Assembly: GCA_029204225.1 (NCBI GenBank)
Contig: CM055100.1
Location: 19,558,655 to 19,622,654 of the forward strand
Source: Diphasiastrum complanatum
Taxonomy: Eukaryota; Streptophyta; Lycopodiopsida; Lycopodiales; Lycopodiaceae
Direction: 5' to 3'
Length of the DNA stretch: 64,000 nucleotides
Positions 1-10,300 of the stretch are shown one piece after another. The translations under genes were made by a program, and so were the position numbers. Every line of letters begins with the position of its first letter. The first letter of the stretch is position 1. The notes under the pieces were generated by a model that had not been told where the DNA came from, made no database searches, and was given only the letters and a program-made list of their open reading frames with translations.

Positions 1-239
1 TATTGGAGAAGAAGGTGGTTTTGAGCATTTTACAACCTTCATAATGTTGTGGAGAATATTATTGTGAGTTTGAAAGTAGGAGAGAGGGATTGGTTGGATA
101 AAGCAGTTGTCAAAATTGGTTGTTTTGACAGATTTTGAACTTTTTCATCTATCAAACTACTTGGGAATTGTTGATATTGCAACCTAGCCATCGAGAGTGT
201 GTTTTTCTTTAAAAAAAGAAGGAAGCAACATAATGCAAG

Positions 240-690
240 GGCAAATGGCAGGTGAACAATTATGCTGATCATCATAAGAGCATAGTTCTAGATAGAAATA
301 CGAGATTCAATTTTTTTTTTGGAAAACTTGGGGACAACAATAGAATTGTCTGCATCCCATCATCCCCAAACAAATGAACAAAGTGAAATTAGAAACAACA
401 CCATAACTAATCTTCTCAGAAGCTATATTTTATGACCACGAGAATCAATGGAAAAAGTACCTTCCTTTGGTAGTGTTAACTTTCAACAACACAATGAATG
501 CTTCCACCAAAAAGGCTCCCTTTGACAACATTCATGGCAAGCCCTCATTTCCACCCTTGCTAAGGACTCATGACAAGATTTTGGTAGCTAATGAGTTTAT
601 CCACGACTACCAATAAGTCTTTAAGATAGTCCAAGCCCAAAAATAGCACCACAAGCATGTAATATGCATAGAAGAGTTGTTAGCTACAAG
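240..690 (+). pseudogene. Ty3/gypsy integrase relic
   Basis: Broken translation on the + strand resembles the C-terminal half of a gypsy integrase core. A DRNTRF-like stretch at about 290 is followed by a region like the usual SAYHPQTDGQ segment (about 345-375), then ENQWKKYLPLVV and the FNNTMNASTKKAPF block near 440-515, and a GKPSFPPLL stretch. These match the usual W-Y-LP..EFAYN and S.G.SPF..VYG.. blocks of gypsy integrases. Stops and a poly-T tract interrupt the frame and no LTR is visible, so it is an inactive fragment. The family call is inferred from these motifs only. Confidence 0.6.
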
Positions 691-2680
691 TAAGGGACTC
701 ACATCTCTCTCTTTATACATGTGCTTTAACTCCGTACTTTACATGTTCAAATGACCCCTCTTGTAGCTCCAAATTCTCCTTAGCACCACCGCTGCCGTTA
801 GCCACAAAAAGTGAGATGTACCACTTATCTATTATCCAAAAAAAACAAGAATGACAGTAATGATGATGCCATAAAAAAGCAACTCTATTGCAAAGACAAA
901 AAATAACTTGGTGAGATTTGTAGAGCATTTAGGAAGCAATATAAAAATTTGACATTTTATCTTGCTTCTAGGTTTGATGTTATGTTCCAATTAAATTATG
1001 GGTCAAATATTTCTTTGTGCAACAAAATTTATGAGCTACTTGTGTTGTAATTTACAACATTCAAAAGATGGCCTATGCTTATTTGGAGAAAGCTCCTTGA
1101 TATGCCCCCAGTTGACATAATAGCCGTGGTTGACATAACATTGAAGAGTGTAGTCCAACGTAGCTTTCCATGGGAGATTTCAAAGATTATTTATTTAAAA
1201 TCCAATCTGGTCTGAACTTTATTCATCCAGTTTATCAACTTACATAAGATGTTGGGAAATATTTAGAACATAGGCTTATGTCCCTTTCCACAAGTTTCAA
1301 CAACCCTTCATTTATGACTCGAACCACAACCTCGTGACATTACTTGTAGAAAGATAGGACAATGTTTACGGTGCCTAGTGAAATTGTTGCCATAAAATCA
1401 TAAAAATTGCAAGGGCGAACCACAAATTTTTGATTGGCAACAATGTTTTGACCTTTTTATAGCCATGTAATGAACATGCTTTCAAAAATTCCTTAAAAGA
1501 CCTCAAGATTCATCTAGGTGGACTGAATTCATGTCTATCTCTCCCCTTTAAGAAAAAAATACTAGGTAGAATGTCATTCGCGTAAGAGCGAGTCAATAAT
1601 AGGCCAATCCCTTGACTTCGCCTCACATTAAAGCTTGGCTTGAATTTAAAGAAGGTGCCCTTCACAAGATTAAATACCATATCTTTCTTTATATTATTTT
1701 TAATGTTCAAATATTAGAAGGCACTATGTGACATAGGTCCTTTCACAAGAGTAAACAACTCTTCTTTTTTCTCAAACCTTCATGGCATCGTGTGGCTTAT
1801 ATATGCCTTGGAGTTGGCTTGGGCAACACCTGAGGAAGGGGCATTCCAAGCCCTTTGGTCCTATACTTGAGGGCGAAGAAAAAACCTTTTAATGCCAAGT
1901 AAGGCAACTTTGGAAGGGGCGCACATTGTTGGGTTGAAATCAACATTTCAGTCTTCTTGATATGGAACTGCCATGTGTGTGGGTGACTTGTTATAACATG
2001 GCACCCACACAAAACAAATTTGGTTGTGCATTAGTTTATTTATGAGGGGACCCAGATGGCCTAAGCTAGGGACCCCTCAACCTGAAGATGTGGCCCCATG
2101 TAGACACTTTACCTCACATGAAGACCGAAGAGACCGTTGGTTATGGACCTTGGAGTACAAGTATAGCAATTGCCTTGCAAGATAAATTAACACAAAAAGA
2201 CCAATGCCCAATAATGCACTCAAAGTCCCACGCTTGGCCACGACCCTTATAGAAAATGGAATGTTAACCCCTATGCCAGATCTCCAAGCATAATGCAAGA
2301 CTAAAAAATAACAGAAAAGTTGTTTTGATTAAGGTCTTTCGAAAAATGAGAAGGATCTAAAATTATTGGACCTCTTAGATGAGGTGAATGACTAGTAAAT
2401 TTCATTGGTGTGGCACACTATATATCTAACTAGTCAATGGTGCTAAGTATCGTAAGCCATAATTTTTTATCTGCAAACACATTATCTTGTAAACTATTGG
2501 CTTTGTTGCAATGGCAAGTAACCATAGGGAGTGCCACGAGTGAGCACAACATAAGTAGGTTATTCTGAGAAGGCTTGCTGCCCTGTGTAGGGTTCTACTT
2601 CTCAAAAAACTCAAAAGACTACGTGTGGTGTGGTGGTAGAGGCTTCTTGGTGTGGGTTTAACCATCCAAGGTCAAATCCC
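691..2680. other. Unassigned repeat-like DNA
   Basis: No convincing gene. There are only short chance frames on both strands and the composition is AT-rich. A 9-bp inverted repeat (GTGTGGGTG with CACCCACAC, about 1975-2010) could form a hairpin. The stretch is probably decayed transposon sequence continuing from the integrase relic, but I cannot assign it. Confidence 0.4.
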
Positions 2681-2683
2681 ACC

Positions 2684-3190
2684 CACACATTGGAGGTGTC
2701 CGGCAAAAAGAGAAAAGAAAAACCCACCCTTGATCTTGGCCCCTCATAACTCAAAGGCACGGTGGACATTTGAGCTAGGTGTGCTTATAGTCACAATTTT
2801 CTTTTCTTAAACTTTTTTTAACTGCCCAGTAGAGCAGCCAAAAACATAATCCCATAGGCAAACTGGAGCTATGTCTAGTGGCTAACAAAATTGCAAACTG
2901 GAAAGTTATTTCCTGTAGATGTGTGGCGCCGATGCCCTAAGGGTGCCAAAATGTGGAGGCGTCCAAAAAAAAGAGGAAAATAAAACCCACCCTTGGTCTT
3001 GGCCCTCATAACTCAAAGGCACGTTGGTCGTTTGAGCTCGACATGCTCACAACCACAAATTTTATTTTTGAAAATTTTTGGCTGCCCGGATTGTCGTCAG
3101 CCAAAACGTAATCCCCATGGGCAAACTGTAGCTTTGTATAGTGGCTAAAAAATTTGAAAACTGGAAAGCTATCTCCTATCTCCTGTGCAT
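2684..3190. repeat. Tandem duplication, period about 263 bp
   Basis: Two diverged copies lie head to tail. The block starting near 2721 (AACCCACCCTTGATCTTGGC) recurs near 2984 with G for A. Both continue through CTCATAACTCAAAGGCACG, a CTGCCC...CAGCC stretch, AAACTGGAAAG and a TCCTGT end. Divergence is perhaps 20 percent by eye, so the duplication is old. Confidence 0.75.
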
Positions 3191-3200
3191 GTGATTGCCT

Positions 3201-3410
3201 ATGAAAGTAGCAGTAGTGCCAAAATGGTGCCGCGGCCTCCCAATATGCCACGTGCCCTTGAAAATGGCACAAGTGCCCACGAGAAAATTGTGCCAATGCC
3301 CACCAAAATATCTCGAGCCACCAAAAACGGGGGGCCATAGGAAATTCGTGTTACCTCGCATCGGTGCCCGTGAAAATGGCGTCGGTGCTCAAGGAAAAAT
3401 GGCATCATGA
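3201..3410. repeat. Degenerate short repeats built on GTGCC and GAAAATGGC
   Basis: The words GTGCC/TGCCC and AAAATGG recur every 20-30 bp across the segment. This makes frames open on both strands that look like proteins but are repeat artefacts. It follows directly on the 263-bp tandem repeat and may be a third, more degraded part of it. Confidence 0.5.
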
Positions 3411-3654
3411 GAAATTGAAAGTTGTGACCCGTATCGATTAAAGCACATGTGAACTGTCTTTTATGCTATTGCATAGAATCAAGTCATAATCGAGATGGAA
3501 CAGTGATAGGACATTCTCATTATTGCTCATAGTTTCTTTTTAGGTTTCACATCCATTTTAAACAATCGTTATTTCTCAAGCACTCAATACAAGGGCCCAA
3601 GGCAGCGACACCACAGAGGGCTGGGGCCAAATTGCCAGAGGCGAAGTTTAGGTA

Positions 3655-4138
3655 GTGCCTTTAAGCTCCAGGGGTCCTCCCCCTAACCAGATGAACCCAA
3701 ATACAAATCCCTATGGTCACGTACCCGCCAGATTTTATTCGGACTATAGTTGTCGTGTAACCCCATCTCTGCTCCCTCTTCTCCTCCTCCTCCTCCTCCT
3801 CCTCCTTCGCTTCTCTTCTCTTCTCTCTCTCTCGCGATTTCTCAGAGAGTCGCTGCTGCTTCAGATCCCCTGCCATCTCTCTGCTTTCTCGTCGCTAATC
3901 CCATTCCCAAGGCACGCAGCCTCTTGCCTATTGCCATGGCGCTGAGCTTGGAGACCATTTCTGACTCCTTAGGTGGGTTTTTCATTCTGTAGATCTGACG
4001 TACTGCCCATTTTGTAGGATTGTTTTGCGCATGCGAGGATTGTGGGGGTTGTTCAGCGGAAAAGTGAAAAAGTTTGTATTTGGGAAGTGGGTTTGTTATT
4101 TGAGCTGAGACGAAGGCAGAGCATAGTTTAGTGGAGCA
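3655..4138 (+). promoter_or_regulatory. Proximal promoter and 5' leader of CBP60
   Basis: This is the region upstream of the CBP60 start codon. A long pyrimidine tract (about 3770-3835, CTCCTC repeats then TCTCTC) resembles the Y-patch and CT-rich leaders of plant genes. GC content rises sharply here relative to the flanking AT-rich DNA, as expected around a transcription start. An AG-GTGGGT site near 3972 could be the donor of a 5' UTR intron. The exact transcription start cannot be read from sequence. Confidence 0.5.
3936..3992 (+). CDS. Possible 18-codon upstream ORF in the CBP60 leader
   Basis: An ATG in a good plant context (GCCATGGCG) opens an 18-residue frame, MALSLETISDSLGGFFIL, ending in TAG about 146 nt before the CBP60 start. 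If the leader is unspliced this uORF would reduce translation of the main frame. If the AG-GTGGGT site inside it is used as a splice donor, the uORF is altered. Function is not known; the call rests on position and start context only. Confidence 0.3.
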   Translation: MALSLETISDSLGGFFIL

Positions 4139-4388
4139 ATGTCCAGGGAAAAGCGCCCCCTTAAGCCGGATGCCAACACAGAAGCTGGCTACTCTGAGGA
4201 GAAGCGGCGCCGGGTGCCTGCCCTTGCAAGGTGCTACTCTTGGCCCAACAATGTGGTGCCGCTGAGCTTTGCACTGACTGCCGCATTCTGACGGTTGACT
4301 CTGTGTTTGTAGTGTTATTGTGGAGGCTGTGAAGATGGACAGCTTACAGAAGCTCTGCTCCTCACTGGAACCCCTTCTTCGTCGAGTA
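4139..4388 (+). CDS. CBP60 exons 1 and 2 (82-bp intron between)
   Basis: Exon 1 (4139-4230, 92 nt) encodes a basic, Lys/Arg-rich N-terminus ending in RRRVPALA, a plausible nuclear localisation signal. The donor is GTGCTA at 4231 and the acceptor is TTTGTAG ending at 4312. Exon 2 (4313-4388, 76 nt) encodes the family-diagnostic helix ending [10 protein letters not shown] and stops at a consensus GTAAGT donor (4389-4394), codon phase 0. The next exon is 10.8 kb away. Confidence 0.9.
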
Positions 4389-7300
4389 GTAAGTCTGCTT
4401 CCTTTTACTCTTTAGCATGTCGACTATTGGCTGAGGAAGCTATGTATAAAGGCCAACTTTTTGGCTTCCGTTCACTGTGGGAACTTATTATTTTGGAAGT
4501 GAGGCCAACGAAAGTATTCTGTCTTTCCTGTCTCGGATATTGGCTAGTTGAGTAGGAATCAGAGCTACTAAATATCTATTTGGCTTCTGAAAATCGCTAG
4601 TTCCTCGTGTGTCCCTCTCCTTCAGGCCAAGACATAACTATTTTTAGACTTGGCCTAGGGTTCTCATGAAGTTGGACACTCACTGTTAGGAGCCATGCCA
4701 CATGTCAAATTCAGAAACAGTCAAGTATCTAGTTTTCCATGCATGCACAATTCCCAACAGTATGATGCGACCTTAAAAAATAGTTTTGACTTAGATTTTC
4801 CCCCACATAGCCAGTGAATTAGTCAACGCATATGCATGAGTCCATGTACGTAGGAAGGTCATTGCAGTGTAATTGGTCATGCTTCTACTTCCTGGTTGTC
4901 ATTAGATAACAACTCTGACATAAGCAATAATGGAGAGCAAACTATTGATCACCTAAAATCCGAATATCCCCCATCTAAGAACTTTTAACAATCGACAAGC
5001 TGAGCATGAATTAGATTGCAAACCCTACTCTTCAAAGGAATTGTAAATAGGTCTACCAAGATGCAAGCCAACAAACAATCAATCATTGAACAACTGATAC
5101 TAGTGTTGCCCTTAAGGGTACTTTTTAAGAAGCTACCAAATACGTTTAGGGCATGCATCATCATGGCATGTTCTCTAAGGGGCTCTACACTTTAGCACTT
5201 GACCCCCTTGCCCAATCATCCTAAGCGTAATGATTGGATGAATAAAAAAAAGGACCACTTGTCCAACTTAGTAAATGATCATGTTAACAAAAATGTTTGA
5301 GAGGTCAAATGAAGAAATGTGGCATGGCCTCTGTCTCTAACATTTTCCATGATAATCCTAATCACATGCCAATAATGATGTCCTAGTAACAAAAACATTG
5401 CCCTCAATGTACAAAATAGATGGACGTTTTATATATATTGAAATAGAATGGAATGATCAATGTAGATGCTATATATGCTCAAGTAGGCCAGTTATGGTTT
5501 GGAGATGAATCTCATGCTCCACTACCTCCTTAGTATAAACAAGTATATCATCAATTAAATTGATGACAAATTTGCCTATATAGTCACGCAAGACACCGTT
5601 CATGAGCATCATGAACGTGGCTGGTGCATTGGTCAGCCCAAACAACATCACCAAAACTTCATATTGCCCAAAACGGGTTTGGGAGGCCTTCTTCGTCTTG
5701 AATCCATATTTGATGCGACCCACTTTTGAGATCTATCTTTCAAGAAAATGGTTGCACCTTGCAGCATATCTAGTAGATATATGGGCATCGGATATTTGTG
5801 CAGCATTGTGCTTCACTGTGATTTTATTCAATCCCTTGTAATAATTGCACATTTGAAATCTACCACCCTTTTCCTTTACAAGTAAAATAGGAGAGGGGAA
5901 GGGTGAATAACTAGCACGGAGGTATTGAGATACTCCTCTAACATCCTTCTGACTTCTTCCTCCTCTTTCAGGGTCATCCTGTAGGGATGCCTACATATTG
6001 GACTTGCCCCTGGAACGTGTTCAATACAATGCTCAACATTCCTTCTAGGCCACAATCTCTCAGGCATGTCACTGATTAGTTTGAATTTAATGTGGATGGA
6101 CATATATCCAATCAGGTCACTTCTCTTCGAGCAAACCAACAGTGAATCGATCTGATAGACAGCAAAACATTTAGCCAGAGAACAATTCTGAGGCATCAAC
6201 AGTGATCTGTAGGCAGCAAGCAGGTAAGCAGGTCTGCATGCAGTAATCCAGTAGTAGGCAGCCAGCGAACAAGTGATCAGATCTGCCAGCAATCTGGTAT
6301 AGCAGCAAACATGCCTGTCAGCAATCAGTAGCAGTGATCCCGTCACCCAGTTAACAGTTCAGCAGCGATCTGATCCCAGTCAGTGATCTGTTTTCCAGCA
6401 AAAGTCTGATTTTTTCAGCAGCGATCTTTTTCCAGCAAACAGCAAATAGGTCTGCAGCCAGTGATCAGATACTGTAGGCAGGGCAGCAGCGATCTGATAC
6501 AGCCAGCGTTCCAGCTCAGCCAGCGATCTGATTCCAGCGATCCAACTCTGGGCAATAGCAAACAGGTCAGCTATCAGATCTGTATATTTTCTCCGACAGA
6601 GCAATCTTCTCCTAGAAGATTCCTGCTGTCCTCTTGACAAGACTGACTCCACACTTTTGCTATCCTACAACAACCTGAAATCTGAGGCAGATTTTATAAT
6701 CTCCTCTTGCAGCACAGCCCTTTTCCTTGTAGCACTAGATCTTCTCACAAAGCTGCCACCATTGTAGATGAAGATCAAACTTGTGAGCTGGCTAGGGACA
6801 CCACCTCCACACCTTGAAGATGGTTGGATCAAGCTGCATATGATGATTGACTCCATTCGTTGAGTGCCTCCTTGTCCTCTCGAACCTTGAACTGTGCTCT
6901 GATACCATGTTAGAAAACCGACTTGATCATACAAGTAACCCAAGAGAAGATTCCTATTGTTGTTAGACAATAGTCATACACATGAGAGAGAATACAAGTG
7001 ATGAGAAACTCCAACTATGTCCCATTGCAAATGAGCTAGGGTGCGCTACATACTTATTGACTTTGTTCTATGGCAAAATCAAAAGCAAAAGCAAAAGCAA
7101 TTGCCTAATTAACGTCTCTATATATGGTAAAAGCACCAACACCTATCTATAGCAAAACTTGTGCTCCAAATCAAGCATTAGAATCTCGAACTTGAGTCTA
7201 ACTAGTTCTAACTTGACTTTACTAAATATAGATAAAGGCCCCTAGAATTAGCACACAATAATCCTGTTTAATCTTAAATGACAACATTAGGGGTAATCAT

Positions 7301-10300
7301 GTGATCTTTAACTCTAACAAGGTACCTACAAGTCATCTCATTTAGAATTCAAAAAAGACCCAAAAGAAGTAAGATAACTTTCTAAAGTTGTCACTGTACT
7401 CATGGACAATTCCTTTTTGTTGTAAGTTTCAGAATAGATCTCGTTACCTTGTAAGCCTTTTCGGGTCAATCATGGCTCTATTTTTTAAAACTTTCCCAGT
7501 TTGAAAAGTCGTGATCAGTAACATGATGTTATTCGTGAGTTCTCCACCAAGTGTAGTTTCTCCCATCCATATGTTAAGTGGTGAAGTGTATCTTCTTTCC
7601 ATCACTCTTGGGATACATCTCAAAGAAAATCTCGAGATGAGAAAATCAAACTGTAACAGTAAGATGCACCTTATTCTTGAACTCACACATAACAGTATGC
7701 TGTAGCCTTGTTTACAAACAAAATTTCTAGCTGGAGTATGTGTCATAGGCGTGTTATTAGAAGTAGAGGCCATGCCCACTGAAGGTGCTGAAATGTGTGG
7801 TGCAGGGGAGGTGGTATCATGTATTGCTGAAGAGTGTGTTATATCTGTTGCTAAATTATGCATTCTACTGCCTAGAATTCTGTAACTGCTGTTGTATACG
7901 ATCTTGTAACTGCTACATAGAATGCTTTACTTGCTGCATATGCTCCTGCAAGTGGCGTATCCTCTCATCAGTGAGGAGTCCTTCCGTGGATGGGTTACTG
8001 TTGATGGCTTGGGTAAAAAACATGGTGGCACAATGAGATGCCAAGAGACTTGAAAATGCTGCACAGCCACCAGGAGCAACTTGACACTTGTCCCGAATAG
8101 CCACAGCCACCAGTAGCAACTTGACACTTGTCCTGAATAGATAAAAGTGTGATGAAAGTGATATCATTATATACTGACGTTAAAATGGATAGATTGGCTA
8201 CAATCAAAGCTGTACTGCAGTGTGATAACAAGCATATATGTGTTTTGATAAAAAATAATATGTCGTCTGCCTCAAAGATCGTGACTGCTGCAACAAGGGG
8301 ACAACTAAGGATTGTATGAAGATAGTGCATCAGATAAAAGTAGTCTTGTGATAAAAGTATGTAGATAAAGGTAGTCTTGTGATGACCTACAAACTGATAG
8401 CTGCCCTGCTAGTAACCTTCCTGATCCTTTGTGATGATGGAAATGGGCTGTAGCAAGTGGACAAGAGGTTGTGAAAGCCCAACAAAGGCTAAAGATGTTG
8501 GTATGGGTCAATGATGAACTCGGCGTGGACAGATTGTCTCTCCCAGCAAGGCACCAAAAGGAGTGAAACAACCAGCAATGAAGCTCTTAAAGTTGATGTA
8601 TATAAGTGTGCAGTCTCCTTAGCGATTGCTGATCGGTTGAAATAACTCTCTATGGTCAGCGGTGAAGGTGCCTGGTGAAAGATTGTTGCAAAATGGCTGT
8701 TCCCTCCAATGATGGGATGCAAAGCCAGATATAAAGTAGGTCGCAAGCTCTCTTCTCGAAGGAATTGCAAAAGCCTTTCACAATGAACTTAAACCATCAA
8801 ATTAATCAACTCATCAAAAATAGTGTTTCCCAATTGATTTGAATTGGCCTTTCAGGTCAGACCAATTCGGCCAATTCAAACTGATTCGAATCGGGATCCC
8901 AAAAACCAAATCAGCGAATCGGTATTAGGGTTTTTAATTTTGCAAATTTTTTTAAGTTTCTTGGTTTTTCGAACCAGAAAATTGCCAATTCAAGATTTTA
9001 AGCAATGAGCATTGCTCAAATCATGAGAGATGAGTGATGAATGGTGAATTGGTGATTCGTGCAACTATACTTAAAGGCTACAAGCTATAGCTTACTGATC
9101 ATTGCTTACAAGTTACTATAAACTCTAAAGACTAACGATAGTTACTGTTGATTGTTGTAGAGGAATCGGCTACTTTAAAGAAAATATGGTTATTGTTTGT
9201 TTTTTTTTTTGTTTTTATGTGGATCTCATTGCTGATTTAATTCAATTAAATTGGAATCTGATTTGAACCGCTAGTTTGTTGGGCTCAAATTGGCTATTCT
9301 ACTCTCCTACCAAGGGCCTTTGAACCAAGGTTGCATCGAACCGTGGTTCGAACCTCGAACCACGGTTTGAACCGTTCGGAGCCGGTTCGAACCGGATTTT
9401 AAAAAAAAAACCCCAAAAATGTCAAAAAAAATTTCGGTTCAAACCGTTTTCCGATTTGAACCTGGCCTGCCGGTTCGAACCGGAAAGAATCGGTTCGACT
9501 CGGCCGGTTCGACTCGGGGTGTGCAAACACTGTTGCCATGCTTTTATGTATAAGCAACACTCTTTTACAGATTGCATACAGGTAAGGTTTCTTAAACCAG
9601 GAAAACAGGGTATATGCTGCCCATTTTTTGCCAGAAACCCTGATTTGCAGGTTCCCATCCATATTTACAGAATAGGCTAAGCTGTAAACCATACCATCGA
9701 TTTGACGGCTTTACTTATTCACACAAGCCCGCAAATTCAGTTAGTTTGTCAAAAAACCAGCATAAACCTGTAAATACCAAGAAACCGCCATGCAAATCCT
9801 GTAAGAGACCACCAACACTTACAACCAGTGATTAGTCTTTTTTGTGTAACTTTCCCTGCTTTTACTTAAATTCAAGCCAAGACTGGCTTAGTAAAAAGCA
9901 AAAGACAGCTAACAAAACCACCTAAATCACGGTGTAATGAACAAAAAGCCGTAAAAACCAGCATTCACTCTTATTGATCCAATTGCTAAGAGAAAAGTGT
10001 TCCTAATGAAGCAAACGGTAACATATGTGGATCAAAAAATCGAACCTTACTTCACTAACCACAGTTTTGAAGTGTTTAAAAGCCGAATCGATTCAATATC
10101 CGGCAGTACACATACCACCAACCGATTGTACCTCAAACAAGTGATTTTCGGGAAGAGGCACTCGAATTTTCCCCACTCGTTACTTACTCCACTAATCCTC
10201 TCAAAGAATGTCGAGATTTCTCTTGAACACAAATCAATGGCAAAAACGTGCTTGAATTATCAAGGAGAAGCATCTGTCAGAGAATCCAAAAGGAATCTGT

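Larger units (their letters stand above)
5469..7319 (-). mobile_element. Deleted Ty3/gypsy element inside CBP60 intron 2
   Basis: Minus-strand order is 5' LTR (7319 to 6908), tRNA-Met primer binding site, gag-leader region (6890 to about 6070) and a piece of reverse transcriptase (about 6060 to 5469). Most of gag, protease, RNase H, integrase and the 3' LTR are absent, so it is a non-autonomous remnant. It is antisense to CBP60. Confidence 0.65.

Noticed and set aside
3006-3408. Overlapping open frames on both strands at 3.0-3.4 kb as genes
   Set aside because: They lie in the degenerate GTGCC/GAAAATGG repeat, which keeps several frames open by composition.
3661-3876. Glu-rich minus-strand frame over the CTCCTC tract
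   Set aside because: Antisense translation of the pyrimidine-rich CBP60 leader.
9341-9515. tRNA gene or tRNA-derived SINE from GGTTCGAACC motifs
   Set aside because: No A box at the right distance, no acceptor or anticodon stems, and the motif is palindromic and multiply repeated.
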